A stretch of DNA of 64,000 bases from Chryseobacterium herbae (GCF_025154075.1 NZ_JAOAMU010000004.1:310001-374000); one strand, 5' to 3'. Shown: positions 8,111 through 18,098, counted from the stretch's first letter. A program made the numbers and translations. The notes: generated by a model not told the origin, from the letters alone.

Positions 8111-9727
8111 TTAAGTAGTCTGCTGTTGTAGCTGAGGTCCGGAAGCGATTAACTTTCTTCCTTCCTCAGTATCGCAGTACTGTTCAAAGTTTTTGATATA
8201 TCTTGCAGCAAGATCTTTTGCTTTTTCTTCCCATTCTGCAGCATTGCTGTACGTTTCTCTTGGATCTAGGATACCTTCAGAAACATTTGGAAGCTGAGTT
8301 GGAATCTCAAGGTTCATGATCGGAACCTGAGTTTTAGGAGCGTTTTCGATAGAACCGTCAATGATGGCATCGATAATAGCTCTTGTATCTTTCAGAGAAA
8401 TTCTCTTTCCTGTTCCGTTCCATCCTGTATTGACTAAATAAGCTTTAGCTCCGTGCTCCTTCATTTTTCCGATCAGTGTTTTAGAATACATGGTTGGGTG
8501 AAGGGTAAGGAAAGCTTCTCCGAATGCAGGAGAGAAAGATGGTTCCGGTTCAGTAATTCCTCTTTCGGTACCTGCCAGTTTGGAAGTATATCCGCAAAGG
8601 AAGTGGTACTGAGCTTGATTTTCATCTAAGATAGAAACCGGAGGCAATACCCCGAATGCATCAGCAGAAAGATAAACGATCTTCTTAGCATGTCCTGCCT
8701 TGGAAGGAAGAACAATCTTGTTGATATGATAAATTGGGTAAGATACTCTTGTATTTTCAGTGATAGATCCGTCAGTATAGTCAGCAACTCCGTTGTGTAC
8801 CACTACATTTTCAAGAAGCGCATCTCTTTTGATCGCTCTGAAAATATCCGGTTCTTTCTCTTCAGAAAGGTCAATCACTTTAGCATAACATCCACCTTCG
8901 TAGTTGAATACACCATTGTTGTCCCAACCGTGCTCATCGTCACCAATCAGGAATCTTTTCGGATCTGCAGATAAAGTTGTTTTTCCAGTTCCGGAAAGAC
9001 CGAAGAAAAGAGCAACATCTCCTTCTTCACCTACGTTTGCAGAACAGTGCATAGAAGCCATCCCCTTCAATGGAAGGTAATAGTTCATCATCGCAAACAT
9101 TCCTTTTTTCATTTCACCTCCGTACCAGGTACCTCCGATGATCTGTAGTTTTTCAGTAAGATTGAACATGATGAAGTTCTCAGAATTTAATCCCTGAGCT
9201 TCCCAGTTCGGGTTGGTTGTTTTAGAACCGTTGATCACTGTGAAATCCGGCTCTCCGAAGTTTTCAAGCTCGTAGTGAGACGGACGGATAAACATATTAG
9301 TAACGAAATGCGCCTGCCACGCTACCTCAACGATGAACCTTACTTTTAGCCTCGTATCTGTATTGGTGCCACAAAAAGCATCCACTACATAAATTTTCTT
9401 AGCCTCAGAAAGCTGGTTCAGCACTAATCCTTTACAAGAATCAAAATTTTCCGCTGTAGTAGGAAGGTTTACTTTCCCATCCCAGAAAATTGTATCTCTT
9501 GTAACATCATCCTGAACTATGTATCTGTCTTTAGGTGAACGACCTGTGAAAATTCCAGTTTTTACTGATACTGCACCGGATTCCGTAAGTTCAGCTTGCT
9601 CAAAGCCTTGATTATCAGAAGCCACTTCAGCCTGATATAACTCTTCGTAAGACGGGTTATAGACTACTTCATAATTTCCTTTAATCCCTAATTTTTCTAA
9701 ATCCTGGATGATTTTAGCGTGTTTCAT
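8111..9727 (-). CDS. pckA: phosphoenolpyruvate carboxykinase (ATP)
   Basis: The enzyme converts oxaloacetate and ATP to phosphoenolpyruvate, CO2 and ADP, the entry step of gluconeogenesis. The 538-residue length is typical of the ATP-dependent class. Visible motifs include [16 protein letters not shown] (kinase-1a P-loop, around residue 245), [11 protein letters not shown] (kinase-2/metal site), TGRSPKDRY near the N terminus, and [11 protein letters not shown]. It is a single-gene transcription unit with its own terminator. A TAATTTTG -7 element lies about 36 nt upstream. Confidence 0.97.
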   Translation of the reverse strand: MKHAKIIQDLEKLGIKGNYEVVYNPSYEELYQAEVASDNQGFEQAELTESGAVSVKTGIFTGRSPKDRYIVQDDVTRDTIFWDGKVNLPTTAENFDSCKGLVLNQLSEAKKIYVVDAFCGTNTDTRLKVRFIVEVAWQAHFVTNMFIRPSHYELENFGEPDFTVINGSKTTNPNWEAQGLNSENFIMFNLTEKLQIIGGTWYGGEMKKGMFAMMNYYLPLKGMASMHCSANVGEEGDVALFFGLSGTGKTTLSADPKRFLIGDDEHGWDNNGVFNYEGGCYAKVIDLSEEKEPDIFRAIKRDALLENVVVHNGVADYTDGSITENTRVSYPIYHINKIVLPSKAGHAKKIVYLSADAFGVLPPVSILDENQAQYHFLCGYTSKLAGTERGITEPEPSFSPAFGEAFLTLHPTMYSKTLIGKMKEHGAKAYLVNTGWNGTGKRISLKDTRAIIDAIIDGSIENAPKTQVPIMNLEIPTQLPNVSEGILDPRETYSNAAEWEEKAKDLAARYIKNFEQYCDTEEGRKLIASGPQLQQQTT

Positions 9728-9762
9728 TTTACTTATATTTTCTATTTCTTTATTGGGTTCAA

Positions 9763-9770
9763 CAAAATTA
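9763..9770 (-). promoter_or_regulatory. possible -7 promoter element of pckA
   Basis: TAATTTTG on the minus strand fits TAnnTTTG. No TTG is found 17-23 nt further upstream, so the call is tentative. Confidence 0.4.
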
Positions 9771-9854
9771 ATATTAATTATTTGTTAAAGGTGGTTTAAA
9801 TATAATGATATAAGTCAGAATGACAAATAAAAAAAATGGATTGTAATTTATTGA

Positions 9855-10760
9855 TTATAAATTAATTATATCAGACCATTGAAAAACGGCATTAAAACCT
9901 TTTCCCCAAAAATAGTCCTCATAGCCGTCAAATTTAGCACTCATCACAAAATCTCCGCCCCAAGCTCCTAAACTTTTGACAAAAACCGGACAGTCTGCGA
10001 AAAACTTCTCTTTAACTGTAGGAATTTCAAGGAATTTTGAGATTTTTTGTTCATGAATCATCATCAGCTGCGAAAAAGTTTCCAATTCACTGCATAACAA
10101 AACTTTCTTTGTGATATCCGAAAATTCTTCAACGAGTATTTGAGACTTCGGTTTCGACTTGTAAAAATTGATTCCTTCCCTGCTGTCCTGTTTCTGATTT
10201 AGATGAATAAAGATCAATTCATTTTTGAACGGAGGGTTGAAATCTGTCTTTTCATAAAAGATCTCAGGTTTACTTCTGAACAGGATGGCTGATTTTTCTT
10301 TGGCAACAGCAATATCGTACCCGCTTCCGCCTAAACTGATGCTGTTTAAATGAAAAGGATCAATAGCTGCCCATTCTGCAAGGTTGTTCATCAGTGTTGA
10401 ACTGCTTCCGAGCCCATAATCCGCAGGAAACTGAAGATTGGTCTTCAGATGATAAGTAGAATTATTTTTGAATTTAGTTTGAGAAAGCTGCTGAACGTTC
10501 TTTAAGGTTTTAAGAATAAAGTCAGCGCTTGAAGGAATATTGGCTTCCAGAATCTGCCAGTTCTTGTATTCTATGACAGCCTTAAACCATAATTTGTCTT
10601 GATGATAGGCCTCCCAAAAGATCAGGGATTTTTCATCTTCTTTTTCTTCAAAAAAAAACTCTTGTCCAAGCTTGGTAGGTACCGCCAGGACAAGAGCTCC
10701 GTCTATTGCGAAATATTCAGAAGTAAGCATAAGCTTGCCCGGTGAAAATATTACGCTCAT
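9855..10760 (-). CDS. GHMP kinase of the GYDIA family
   Basis: GHMP kinases phosphorylate small metabolites such as mevalonate or homoserine; this subfamily is typical of Bacteroidota and its substrate is not known to me. The 301-residue protein begins MSVIFSPGKLMLTSEY and has the glycine-rich ATP motif GLGSSSTLMN near residue 116 and the eponymous GYDIA motif near residue 147. I chose the ATG at 10760: it lies 10 nt after the fabD stop and starts directly at the conserved N terminus. A longer frame from 10805 would overlap fabD and add 15 unrelated residues. It is co-transcribed with fabD. Confidence 0.85.
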   Translation of the reverse strand: MSVIFSPGKLMLTSEYFAIDGALVLAVPTKLGQEFFFEEKEDEKSLIFWEAYHQDKLWFKAVIEYKNWQILEANIPSSADFILKTLKNVQQLSQTKFKNNSTYHLKTNLQFPADYGLGSSSTLMNNLAEWAAIDPFHLNSISLGGSGYDIAVAKEKSAILFRSKPEIFYEKTDFNPPFKNELIFIHLNQKQDSREGINFYKSKPKSQILVEEFSDITKKVLLCSELETFSQLMMIHEQKISKFLEIPTVKEKFFADCPVFVKSLGAWGGDFVMSAKFDGYEDYFWGKGFNAVFQWSDIINL

Positions 10761-10770
10761 ATTTTTTTTA

Positions 10771-11646
10771 TTAGATAGCAGAAGCAACTTCCACAGACGG
10801 ATCAATTTTCTTGATCAGCCCCTGAAGTGTTTTTCCAGGACCTACTTCTACGAAATTAAACGCTCCGTCTTTGATCATATTCTGAACAGACTGCGTCCAT
10901 TTTACAGGACCTGTAAGCTGAGCGATCAGGTTTTGTTTGATCTCTTCAGGGTTGGTCACTGCTGTAGTGGTGATATTCTGGTATACCGGAATGGTTGCTT
11001 TTCTGAATTTTGTATTTTCGATTGCTGCTGCCAGTCTTACCTGTGCAGGCTGCATCAACGGTGAGTGGAACGCTCCGTTTACAGGAAGTAACAACGCTCT
11101 TTTTGCTCCCGCTTCTTTAAGCTTTATGCAAGCCTCTTCTACTGCAGCTGTTTCTCCTGAAATAACCAATTGGCCAGGACAGTTGTAGTTAGCCGGAACT
11201 ACAATACCGCTGATCTGTGCACAGATCTCTTCAACTTTTGCGTCTTCAAGACCTAAGATTGCAGCCATAGAGCTTGGATTGGCATCACAGGCTTCCTGCA
11301 TTGCTTTTGCTCTTTCGGATACTAATTTCAGACCGTCGTCAAAAGATAAAACGCCATTGGCAACTAAAGCTGAAAATTCTCCTAAAGAATGTCCTGCTAC
11401 CATTTCGGCTCCAAGACCGTTCACTGCTTTTAAGGCAGCTACTGAATGTATAAATATAGAAGGCTGGGTAACCTCTGTTTTCTTAAGATCTCCATCTGTC
11501 CCGTTGAACATCAACGAAAGAATATCGAAACCTAAAATTTCATTGGCAGATTCCATTAAGTCCTTAATGTCTTTTCTAGAATCGTACAATTCTTTTCCCA
11601 TTCCTACGAACTGAGAACCCTGCCCAGGAAATACAAGTGCTTTCAT
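10771..11646 (-). CDS. fabD: malonyl-CoA:ACP transacylase
   Basis: The enzyme loads malonyl units from CoA onto acyl carrier protein for fatty acid synthesis. Its 291 residues carry the GQGSQ motif at residues 8-12, the nucleophile Ser87 in GHSLGE, and the catalytic His in GAFHSPLM. The protein is of normal length. The GHMP kinase gene follows at once. A TATATTTG element lies 21 nt upstream of the start. Confidence 0.97.
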   Translation of the reverse strand: MKALVFPGQGSQFVGMGKELYDSRKDIKDLMESANEILGFDILSLMFNGTDGDLKKTEVTQPSIFIHSVAALKAVNGLGAEMVAGHSLGEFSALVANGVLSFDDGLKLVSERAKAMQEACDANPSSMAAILGLEDAKVEEICAQISGIVVPANYNCPGQLVISGETAAVEEACIKLKEAGAKRALLLPVNGAFHSPLMQPAQVRLAAAIENTKFRKATIPVYQNITTTAVTNPEEIKQNLIAQLTGPVKWTQSVQNMIKDGAFNFVEVGPGKTLQGLIKKIDPSVEVASAI

Positions 11647-11666
11647 GTAATGAATTAAATATTATG

Positions 11667-11674
11667 CAAATATA
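11667..11674 (-). promoter_or_regulatory. possible -7 promoter element of fabD
   Basis: TATATTTG on the minus strand is a full match to TAnnTTTG about 21 nt before the fabD start. A -33 TTG at standard spacing is missing. Confidence 0.5.
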
Positions 11675-11716
11675 AAGATAATGTTAAAAATATCCCTTTA
11701 AAAAGGCACAAATCAG

Positions 11717-13669
11717 TTAAGGAACTAATCTAATCACACGGTATCCGGTGTTTACATAAGCTCCGTTTGCTTTTGATTTTACAAACTCAAACTTGGTAGC
11801 AAGCTGGGTCTGTACTTTGTTCATCTGCTTAAAAATCTCTCCTTTTTTATTTTCTCTCGTCAGCATATCATTCACGACATCAAAACCAACGATTGCATAT
11901 TTTGGAGGTGTTTTGCAGTATTTACTTTTATAGGCTGCTAAGATCTCTTTTTCAAAATTCCCGTCTGCATTGATCTTTCTGTCCATCAGATAAACAAGGC
12001 TAGCCTGGCTCAACTCATCTACTTTTTTCTCGAATACCGGAGAATAGTACATGCTGAAGGCTTTTACACCCTGCACTTCTTTGGAAAGCGCTATGATTTT
12101 ATTGGCGAATGCATCACCGGCAGCATCATTGTCACTGGCAAGAATAGCGATAACCGGAGCAGATTGTCCTGTCATCATGTTCTGGTCCAGCTGAATTTCT
12201 GCAGGAGAGTTCACGATAATTACATTTGGATTTTTAACAGCTTTTTCCAAACCTCCTTTGATGTAGCCTGCAATTTCTTTTTTGCTGTCTGCTACGACAT
12301 AAATTTTCTGATCTGAATAAACTCCTTTTACTTCTTCAACGATTTTATCTGCGTACGTCTGGTCATTGGTTTCCACAATGATCAGGTTGCTGTAATTATA
12401 CAGTTCCGGAGAGTTGGCAAAAGGTGCTACAACCGGGATTTTCTGATTTTTGGTAAAATCAAGAACATCAATTACGTTTGATTTGAAGAACGGGCCAATG
12501 ATCAGATCCGTATTATCAGGATTGATCTGGGACATAGAGTTTTTAAATGAAGCTTCGTTTCCTGAATCTACAATTTTGATATCAAGTTTCTGTCCGCCTC
12601 TTGCATTTCTTTCGATGGCTAATTTAGCTCCGGTAAGGAAATCCAGCGCCATTCCTCTGTACTGAGTTTCGTTGGTACTGTATCCGAAAGGAAGCATCAA
12701 AACAACGCTCAATGCATCACCGCTTTTCTTTACATAAGCCGGATCCTGTTTTTTGATCTTTAAGATCATTCCTGATTTCAGACCTTTTGAAAGATCCGGG
12801 TTCAGGGCGATCAGTTCATCAATCGAGATTCCGAATTTATTCACGATGGAGAACACAGTGTCTCCCTGTTGAACGGTATAAGTAACGTAGTCATCAGCTG
12901 AAGCTGCAGGAGTTACAGTTGATGTTGTAGATTTCTCGTTTCCTGAATCTATTTTGGTTTTCGGATTTACAGGCTCAGTGACTGAAGTGGTATCCGTTTT
13001 TACATTTTTTACGATGATGGTTTCGCCCGGCTTCAGTCCTTTTTCTTCCAATCCTGGATTTAAGGCATACAATTCCTGCTGGCTGATTCCAAACTGTTTT
13101 GTAATTCTGTAGTAATTATCTTTGGCCTGAATAACATATATTGCTCCGCCTACAGTTGCTGTAGCAGGAATTCCGCTATGCGGTTCTGTAGGTTTAGGAT
13201 CTATAGTTACAGCAGGAGCTACCTGTTGGTCTCCGCCATATTTTTTAATGCTGTCGAGCGGTAAAGTAATCTCGTCCCCTATTTTCATATGGATGTCGAG
13301 TTCAGGATTCAGCTTTCTCAGGTCTGTTTCAGAGATACGGTACTGTTTTGTAATTCCGTAAATCGTCTGTTTAGGCTGAAGGATAATTTTTCCAACCTGC
13401 CCATTTGAATGACTTGGTTTTGCTTTTTCAACCACTACAGGCTTAGACACCGGAGCGGCTTGTTTTTCAGCTTTCACTGTAACAACGTCTCCTATGGCCA
13501 GCTTACCGTCTTTGAATTTTGGGTTCAGCTTTAACAATTCATCTACAGTTATCCCGTATTTTTTTGCAATATTATAAGGATTGTCTCCTTTTACAACGGT
13601 GTGTGAGTTCTGGGCAGATACTCCCAAAACCATACATAAACTGGACAAAATAAAAAACCTCTTTATCAT
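11717..13669 (-). CDS. LysM-repeat protein with a periplasmic receptor-like (PBP1) C-terminal domain
   Basis: This 650-residue protein has a signal peptide ending at SAQ and four LysM modules, at about residues 22-67, 93-138, 174-222 and 262-307 (for example HTVVKGDNPYNIAKKYG and YTVQQGDTVFSIVNKFG). A C-terminal domain of ~330 residues resembles the type I periplasmic-binding or branched-chain-amino-acid receptor fold (VVLMLPFG, DLIIGPFFKSN, IPVVAPFANS). LysM modules bind peptidoglycan, so the protein is probably periplasmic and wall-associated. The function of the receptor-like domain is unknown; it might sense or bind a ligand without transport, since no permease genes are adjacent. It has its own promoter inside the 3' end of bshC. 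Confidence 0.88.
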   Translation of the reverse strand: MIKRFFILSSLCMVLGVSAQNSHTVVKGDNPYNIAKKYGITVDELLKLNPKFKDGKLAIGDVVTVKAEKQAAPVSKPVVVEKAKPSHSNGQVGKIILQPKQTIYGITKQYRISETDLRKLNPELDIHMKIGDEITLPLDSIKKYGGDQQVAPAVTIDPKPTEPHSGIPATATVGGAIYVIQAKDNYYRITKQFGISQQELYALNPGLEEKGLKPGETIIVKNVKTDTTSVTEPVNPKTKIDSGNEKSTTSTVTPAASADDYVTYTVQQGDTVFSIVNKFGISIDELIALNPDLSKGLKSGMILKIKKQDPAYVKKSGDALSVVLMLPFGYSTNETQYRGMALDFLTGAKLAIERNARGGQKLDIKIVDSGNEASFKNSMSQINPDNTDLIIGPFFKSNVIDVLDFTKNQKIPVVAPFANSPELYNYSNLIIVETNDQTYADKIVEEVKGVYSDQKIYVVADSKKEIAGYIKGGLEKAVKNPNVIIVNSPAEIQLDQNMMTGQSAPVIAILASDNDAAGDAFANKIIALSKEVQGVKAFSMYYSPVFEKKVDELSQASLVYLMDRKINADGNFEKEILAAYKSKYCKTPPKYAIVGFDVVNDMLTRENKKGEIFKQMNKVQTQLATKFEFVKSKANGAYVNTGYRVIRLVP

Positions 13670-13688
13670 ACTCGATAATTATAATTTA

Positions 13689-13718
13689 CAAAAATACTTC
13701 TTTAAAATTAAATGGCAA
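13689..13718 (-). promoter_or_regulatory. promoter of the LysM/PBP1 gene
   Basis: On the minus strand TTG (13718-13716), a 19-nt spacer and TATTTTTG (13696-13689) match the Bacteroidota consensus. The -33 element lies within the last codons of bshC. Confidence 0.7.
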
Positions 13719-15294
13719 CAATTATTAATTTGGATTCTTGAACCACCATTTCTTCCCAACAATTTTCAAGCCATGAATAGCCGTAGTCCGAAAAGAATAC
13801 ACTGAAGTTGTAGACTCTTTCCTGCCATGTTTTGGAAGGGTGAACATCTAAAAATAGTTTCTCCAGTCTTTCGAGCAACTCGCCTTGTTTTATTTTTTCT
13901 GCGTGCAGCAAGCGCTTTTTCATTCTTTTAAATGATTTAAGCTGTCTTACTTCTTCCGCCTTCACCATATTTCCGAAAGAAAGTTCTGTAGTTTCCGCTA
14001 TAGCTTTCAGTTCGGAGAAGCCTTTTTCCAAAAGTATTTCTTTTTCTTCAAGCAACGCTAATACGCTGCTGTCTTTTAAAAGTTTCTGGTTGGTAATCGC
14101 CGTAAAGTTTCCAAAGAAGTCTTCGATACTCAGATTTAGTTTTTCGATTTTCCCTACCGTTTTTTCTTTAATGAAAAGCATAGAGTTTCTCGGAATCAAA
14201 ACAGGGAACGGAATATCGACTGCTACGAAATAATCTTTAAGCTCCAGCCAGTACATGATTTCTGCATTTCCGCCGATGTACGCTAAGTTGGGAAGTACTT
14301 TTTCCTGATATACCGGACGCATCAAAGCATTCGGGCTGAATCTTTCGGGATGATTTTCTAACTCCTGAAGGATTTCTTCCTGTGTAAATCTTTTGTCTGT
14401 ATCGACTGCAATATATTTTTCGCCGTCAAAGTCGATTCTGTCTCTGGTTTCGGAAAGGTAGAAAAGATTGATATCCCTTGGATTCACCTGAACTTTTCCA
14501 TATTTCTTTGTCAGAAAATCTACTTTTTCTTTTGAGTTTTTCTGTAAACTGAAATGAAGCAATTCGTCTCTGAAAATATCTTTAATCTGGTTTTTTAGCT
14601 CTTTTGAATCGCCATCCATAATGAGCAGCCCGAATTCAGAGAAAAGCCTGTTCACTAAAGTTTTGATAGCCTCGGTCAATGTATTTCCTACTTTATAAGC
14701 TTCCTTCATCATCAGGATCAATTCTGTCCCGAATACGGAATCTTTAAACTCCTTTTCAAATTCTGAGATGAAAAAGGTATCGCTGATGGTAATTCTTCCT
14801 ACCGGACCGCCAGATTTTTCATTGATCTCATAATAATTATTCTCTGTCTTAAAATGATTGATCTCTGCAAAATCATGATCTTCCGATGCCATCCAATATA
14901 CCGGAACGAAATTAAAATCGGGAAAATTCTCCTTCAGATAGGTACAGGTTTTAATGGTCTGTAAAATTTTATAGACAAAGAAAACGGGTCCGGAGAACAG
15001 GTTTAACTGATGTCCGGTAGTTATTGTAAAGGTATTTGACTGTCTCAGATTTTCAAGGTTTTCTTTCTGCTTTGAGGAAAGTCTAAGACCTGAATGCTGC
15101 TTATCCAGTACATCAGACAAGATCTGCCTTTGATCCGGTGTAAAGGAATTCTGCTTGAGATGAATCTGATCTTTAAAGTGATCTAAAGAAAAGGTATTGT
15201 TTTCAAAGCCCTCAATCTGTTGGTTCAGAAAATCTTTTACCAGCTGAGGAATGCTTTCTATATCGTTAAATGATATTTTATTTATTGTTTTCAA
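13708..15294 (-). CDS. bshC: bacillithiol biosynthesis cysteine-adding enzyme BshC
   Basis: BshC attaches cysteine to GlcN-malate in the last step of bacillithiol synthesis, the main low-molecular-weight thiol of many Firmicutes and Bacteroidota. The 528-residue reading shows family segments TITTGHQLNLFSGPVFFVYK, VYWMASEDHDFAEI (nucleotide/metal region) and LAYIGGNAEIMYWLELKDYF, plus a C-terminal coiled region with LKSFKRMKKRLLHAEK. I place the start at the TTG at 15294 because the family N terminus begins at KTINKISFNDIESIP; the longer ATG frame at 15336 would overlap the upstream porin gene and add 14 unrelated residues. It lies 13 nt after the porin stop. Confidence 0.93.
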   Translation of the reverse strand: MKTINKISFNDIESIPQLVKDFLNQQIEGFENNTFSLDHFKDQIHLKQNSFTPDQRQILSDVLDKQHSGLRLSSKQKENLENLRQSNTFTITTGHQLNLFSGPVFFVYKILQTIKTCTYLKENFPDFNFVPVYWMASEDHDFAEINHFKTENNYYEINEKSGGPVGRITISDTFFISEFEKEFKDSVFGTELILMMKEAYKVGNTLTEAIKTLVNRLFSEFGLLIMDGDSKELKNQIKDIFRDELLHFSLQKNSKEKVDFLTKKYGKVQVNPRDINLFYLSETRDRIDFDGEKYIAVDTDKRFTQEEILQELENHPERFSPNALMRPVYQEKVLPNLAYIGGNAEIMYWLELKDYFVAVDIPFPVLIPRNSMLFIKEKTVGKIEKLNLSIEDFFGNFTAITNQKLLKDSSVLALLEEKEILLEKGFSELKAIAETTELSFGNMVKAEEVRQLKSFKRMKKRLLHAEKIKQGELLERLEKLFLDVHPSKTWQERVYNFSVFFSDYGYSWLENCWEEMVVQESKLIIVAI

Positions 15295-15307
15295 CTTTGT
15301 TTGGCTT

Positions 15308-17245
15308 TTAGTTGAACAAATACCACACAATCCCAATGTTTAATCTAAAATCATAAACCGGATAATGGGCAAATGCGTATGCTTTATTATTGGAAATAAA
15401 TGTTCCTATCTGTTGTCCTTCTACGTAAAAGAACATTTTTTTAACCTTCATATTGATATAAAGATCGGCAATAGGCTGTCCTCCGATAGAGAATGAATCT
15501 GCTCTGGGCAAAATATATTCGTTGAGAATCGGGAAGTAATCTCTTGATGCAAATTTTGAGAAATAATATACTTTCACTCCCATCTGAAGCTCCGCCGCGT
15601 CTTTAAAGGCTTTGCTCTGGAAGAAGAAATTGGCTCTTCCGATGAAACTTGGCATGGGAAGAAGTTCTTTATTCGTCAATGCATTCTGGAAATGAAGTCT
15701 TGTATTAAGATGGAATTTTCCGAAACTGAAAGTGGCATCTCCTCCGATCTGAGAAATGTTCAGCGAGGTGCTGCTCTGTTGCGGCGCTCCCTCTGCACTG
15801 AAATAAGTGTAATTATCTATTCTGAAATAATTAGCAAAAATTTCGGTCTTGAACCATTTCAGATTAACACTTCCCCCGATTTCCGTCACGGTCTGGTTTT
15901 TGGCATTTTCCAGATAATAGTTGTATTTATTGTAAACGGAAGTATTTAAAAGATAATTAAATGAAGGATATGCACTCTGGAAATTCACTTTCGCGTTTAC
16001 GAAATAATCTTTTATCGGCTCAAACTTGATGCTGTTGGCTGTTCTAAGATAGCTTCCAAACTGGCTTCCATTTGAAAATTCTAAAAATGATTTCAACTGA
16101 AACTTGTCCCAAAGTTTAACCTGTAAGTTTCCAACAGCTCCGATCCTGTTTTCTTTAAGCTCACCCGGAAGTGCTGTTCCATTAACCGTGGCAAGATCTC
16201 TCACTCCAAATTTAATCATCTGATAACGTACTCCTCCATCAAGCTTGAATTTTTCATTATTAAAAACAAGGCTTACCGTATTGCTGAAGTTGTCTGAATA
16301 TTTTTTTGTGGTAAGTGGAAAACCACTCGTCAGTTCTGAAACATTGCCGTACCAGTACGGTTCTACAGCTCCCTGGTTATAATAATACTTATTCCCCTGA
16401 TGAGATAGGGTATGTCTGATGCTGAAAGGAAATTTCTCCGCATTGAACGGCGTAAACTGATGGCTCAGATAATACCTCCTGTAGGAATACTGAGAACTTG
16501 ATGATGCCAGATTAACCTGGGCATTCTGTCTGTTCTTGTAGTTGCTGTCGCCGTTTTGGAACAAATCATCTTCTGTGATTCCTCCACTTTCCTGGTTGTT
16601 GACATTCTGGTGAAGATAGTGGGCAAATAATTCATAATTCCCACTCTTGGAAACATAGTGTCCTGAAAACAAAGTATTGTTATTGGATGCTAATGAATTC
16701 CTGTAAAACCCCTGGGAACGAAGACCCATATAGTTAATGGCAAAATTGAATCTTTTTCCGATATTCTGCGTATACGTAGAGTTCAAAGCAGCCCCGTTTT
16801 TCATCGCTGTATGATAGATGAAAGTGGCTGTAGGTGTTTTTACATCGTAGTATTTCACATCATTGGCACCGATGATCATATACGATTTATTGGAAGGCAA
16901 TAGAGACAGGTTCTGTTCCGGATTGACTTCATATACCAAAGGATTGAATCCGGCTCCTATATTGGCAACCTGGGCTTTCCCGAAGTTGTCTGTATTATTA
17001 TATTGTGAATAGATATGTGTCTTGTCAAAAGTCATCACGGTATCAAAAATCTTCTTTTCAGAAAACTGGGTCTGATACAGATAATCATTAATGGTAGGTT
17101 TAAAAATTTTCAGGGAATCTTTTTTCCCATTGTCTACAACAAGGGTGTCTTCTTCTTTCTGCGGACTCTTGATATCTGTTTTATTAACAACTTGAGCCTT
17201 CGAGACAAAACCGAAAAAGATTATGATAAAAAGGATGTACTTCAT
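15308..17245 (-). CDS. putative outer-membrane porin (Bacteroidota Porin_10-like)
   Basis: The 645-residue protein starts with MKYILFIIIFFGFVSKAQ, a clear signal peptide. It continues as a long, aromatic-rich sequence with alternating beta-strand patterns and ends in YDFRLNIGIVWYLFN, as expected of an outer-membrane barrel. It lacks a TonB box and plug, so it is a porin-like protein rather than a receptor. The ATG at 17245 was chosen over 17311 because it begins the signal peptide and because a TATTTTTG promoter element at 17316-17309 implies a transcript that begins after the upstream ATG. The gene precedes bshC with a short gap and probably shares its transcript. The solute carried is unknown. 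Confidence 0.8.
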   Translation of the reverse strand: MKYILFIIIFFGFVSKAQVVNKTDIKSPQKEEDTLVVDNGKKDSLKIFKPTINDYLYQTQFSEKKIFDTVMTFDKTHIYSQYNNTDNFGKAQVANIGAGFNPLVYEVNPEQNLSLLPSNKSYMIIGANDVKYYDVKTPTATFIYHTAMKNGAALNSTYTQNIGKRFNFAINYMGLRSQGFYRNSLASNNNTLFSGHYVSKSGNYELFAHYLHQNVNNQESGGITEDDLFQNGDSNYKNRQNAQVNLASSSSQYSYRRYYLSHQFTPFNAEKFPFSIRHTLSHQGNKYYYNQGAVEPYWYGNVSELTSGFPLTTKKYSDNFSNTVSLVFNNEKFKLDGGVRYQMIKFGVRDLATVNGTALPGELKENRIGAVGNLQVKLWDKFQLKSFLEFSNGSQFGSYLRTANSIKFEPIKDYFVNAKVNFQSAYPSFNYLLNTSVYNKYNYYLENAKNQTVTEIGGSVNLKWFKTEIFANYFRIDNYTYFSAEGAPQQSSTSLNISQIGGDATFSFGKFHLNTRLHFQNALTNKELLPMPSFIGRANFFFQSKAFKDAAELQMGVKVYYFSKFASRDYFPILNEYILPRADSFSIGGQPIADLYINMKVKKMFFYVEGQQIGTFISNNKAYAFAHYPVYDFRLNIGIVWYLFN

Positions 17246-17335
17246 GCGTTTATTTATATGTTCAAAAGAAATATTGCACCCGTGGGCTTCATTGTTCATT
17301 TTGTACAGCAAAAATAAGAAATAAAAGGAAACAAA

Positions 17336-17359
17336 AAACCCTGCGAAATGCAGGGGTTT
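17336..17359 (-). terminator. Rho-independent terminator of the small secreted protein gene
   Basis: CCCTGC and GCAGGG form the core of a hairpin with a 5-nt loop, extended by A-T pairs around one unpaired G. It is followed on the minus strand by TTTTTT and lies 13 nt after the stop codon. Confidence 0.8.
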
Positions 17360-17371
17360 ATATTATGATGT

Positions 17372-18049
17372 TTACTTGTTTATAAATTCTACCAGTTTTA
17401 TCATATCCGGTTCTTTGTTGAAATTGATTTTATTGGATTTCACAAAGGTTTCCAGCTCTTTTTTATCTACTGAAAAAAATTCTGATGCTTCTGATACGTT
17501 CTTTGGAAATTTGGAAAATTTCTTATTCTTCGCTACAAGATAAAGGTCTTTATCTCTTTCATAATAGTCGTTGGCATCTTTTGTAAAGCCATTGTTACTT
17601 CTGGTTCCTGCCATCAGTTCCATTTTTTCTCTTTTGTACAAAGAAAATTTAGGACTGTCTACCAGCAATACCAGATACCCGGAGTTTGTTTTGCTATCAT
17701 AAGAATAGTTAATAGACTCATACGTTTTTTTCAGTGACGGAAAGTTGACTTTAAGGCCTTCTGTTTTATTCGCGTTATACAATTCATTTCCTATCTCGAA
17801 TTCCATTTCATCACGGTAAGCATTGTATCGGAGATCCTGTACATTTTTACTGTAATCCTTTATCATTACTTTTTCAAATTTATCACCATTAACGTATGGT
17901 GAACCATCAATTTTGCGATCTTCTTTACGTACTCTCCCTGGTTTGCTATAGAAACCATCTGGTGTCGTCACAACATTAAGAATATCGGTTTCCTGAGAAA
18001 AAAGGCTCTGCGCTAAAAGCACTCCAGTAATAAAAAGTATTTTTTTCAT
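17372..18049 (-). CDS. secreted hypothetical protein
   Basis: This 225-residue protein has a signal peptide (MKKILFITGVLLAQSLFSQ) and is otherwise charged and Lys/Asp-rich, with no membrane segment and no family I recognise. It is probably periplasmic or surface-exposed. It starts only 22 nt after the palindromic terminator of the second SusCD operon, leaving no room for a normal promoter between them. It may therefore depend on readthrough of that terminator or on a promoter inside the SusD gene. Confidence 0.7.
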   Translation of the reverse strand: MKKILFITGVLLAQSLFSQETDILNVVTTPDGFYSKPGRVRKEDRKIDGSPYVNGDKFEKVMIKDYSKNVQDLRYNAYRDEMEFEIGNELYNANKTEGLKVNFPSLKKTYESINYSYDSKTNSGYLVLLVDSPKFSLYKREKMELMAGTRSNNGFTKDANDYYERDKDLYLVAKNKKFSKFPKNVSEASEFFSVDKKELETFVKSNKINFNKEPDMIKLVEFINK

Positions 18050-18070
18050 ATCAATATTGGTCTTAAGATT

Positions 18071-18098
18071 AAAAAAGCCGCTCTAGAGCGGCTTTTTT
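18071..18098. terminator. palindromic terminator after the second SusC/SusD operon
   Basis: The 28-nt segment is a perfect palindrome with a GCCGCTCTAGAGCGGC core flanked by A6 and T6, so it can form a terminator on either strand. It lies 16 nt after the SusD stop. Confidence 0.85.

Noticed and set aside
10761-10805. Upstream ATG for the GHMP kinase
   Set aside because: It lies inside fabD and adds 15 residues before the conserved MSVIFSPGK start.
15295-15336. ATG start for bshC giving 14 extra residues
   Set aside because: It overlaps the porin stop and the extra residues do not fit the family; the TTG at 15294 begins the conserved N terminus.
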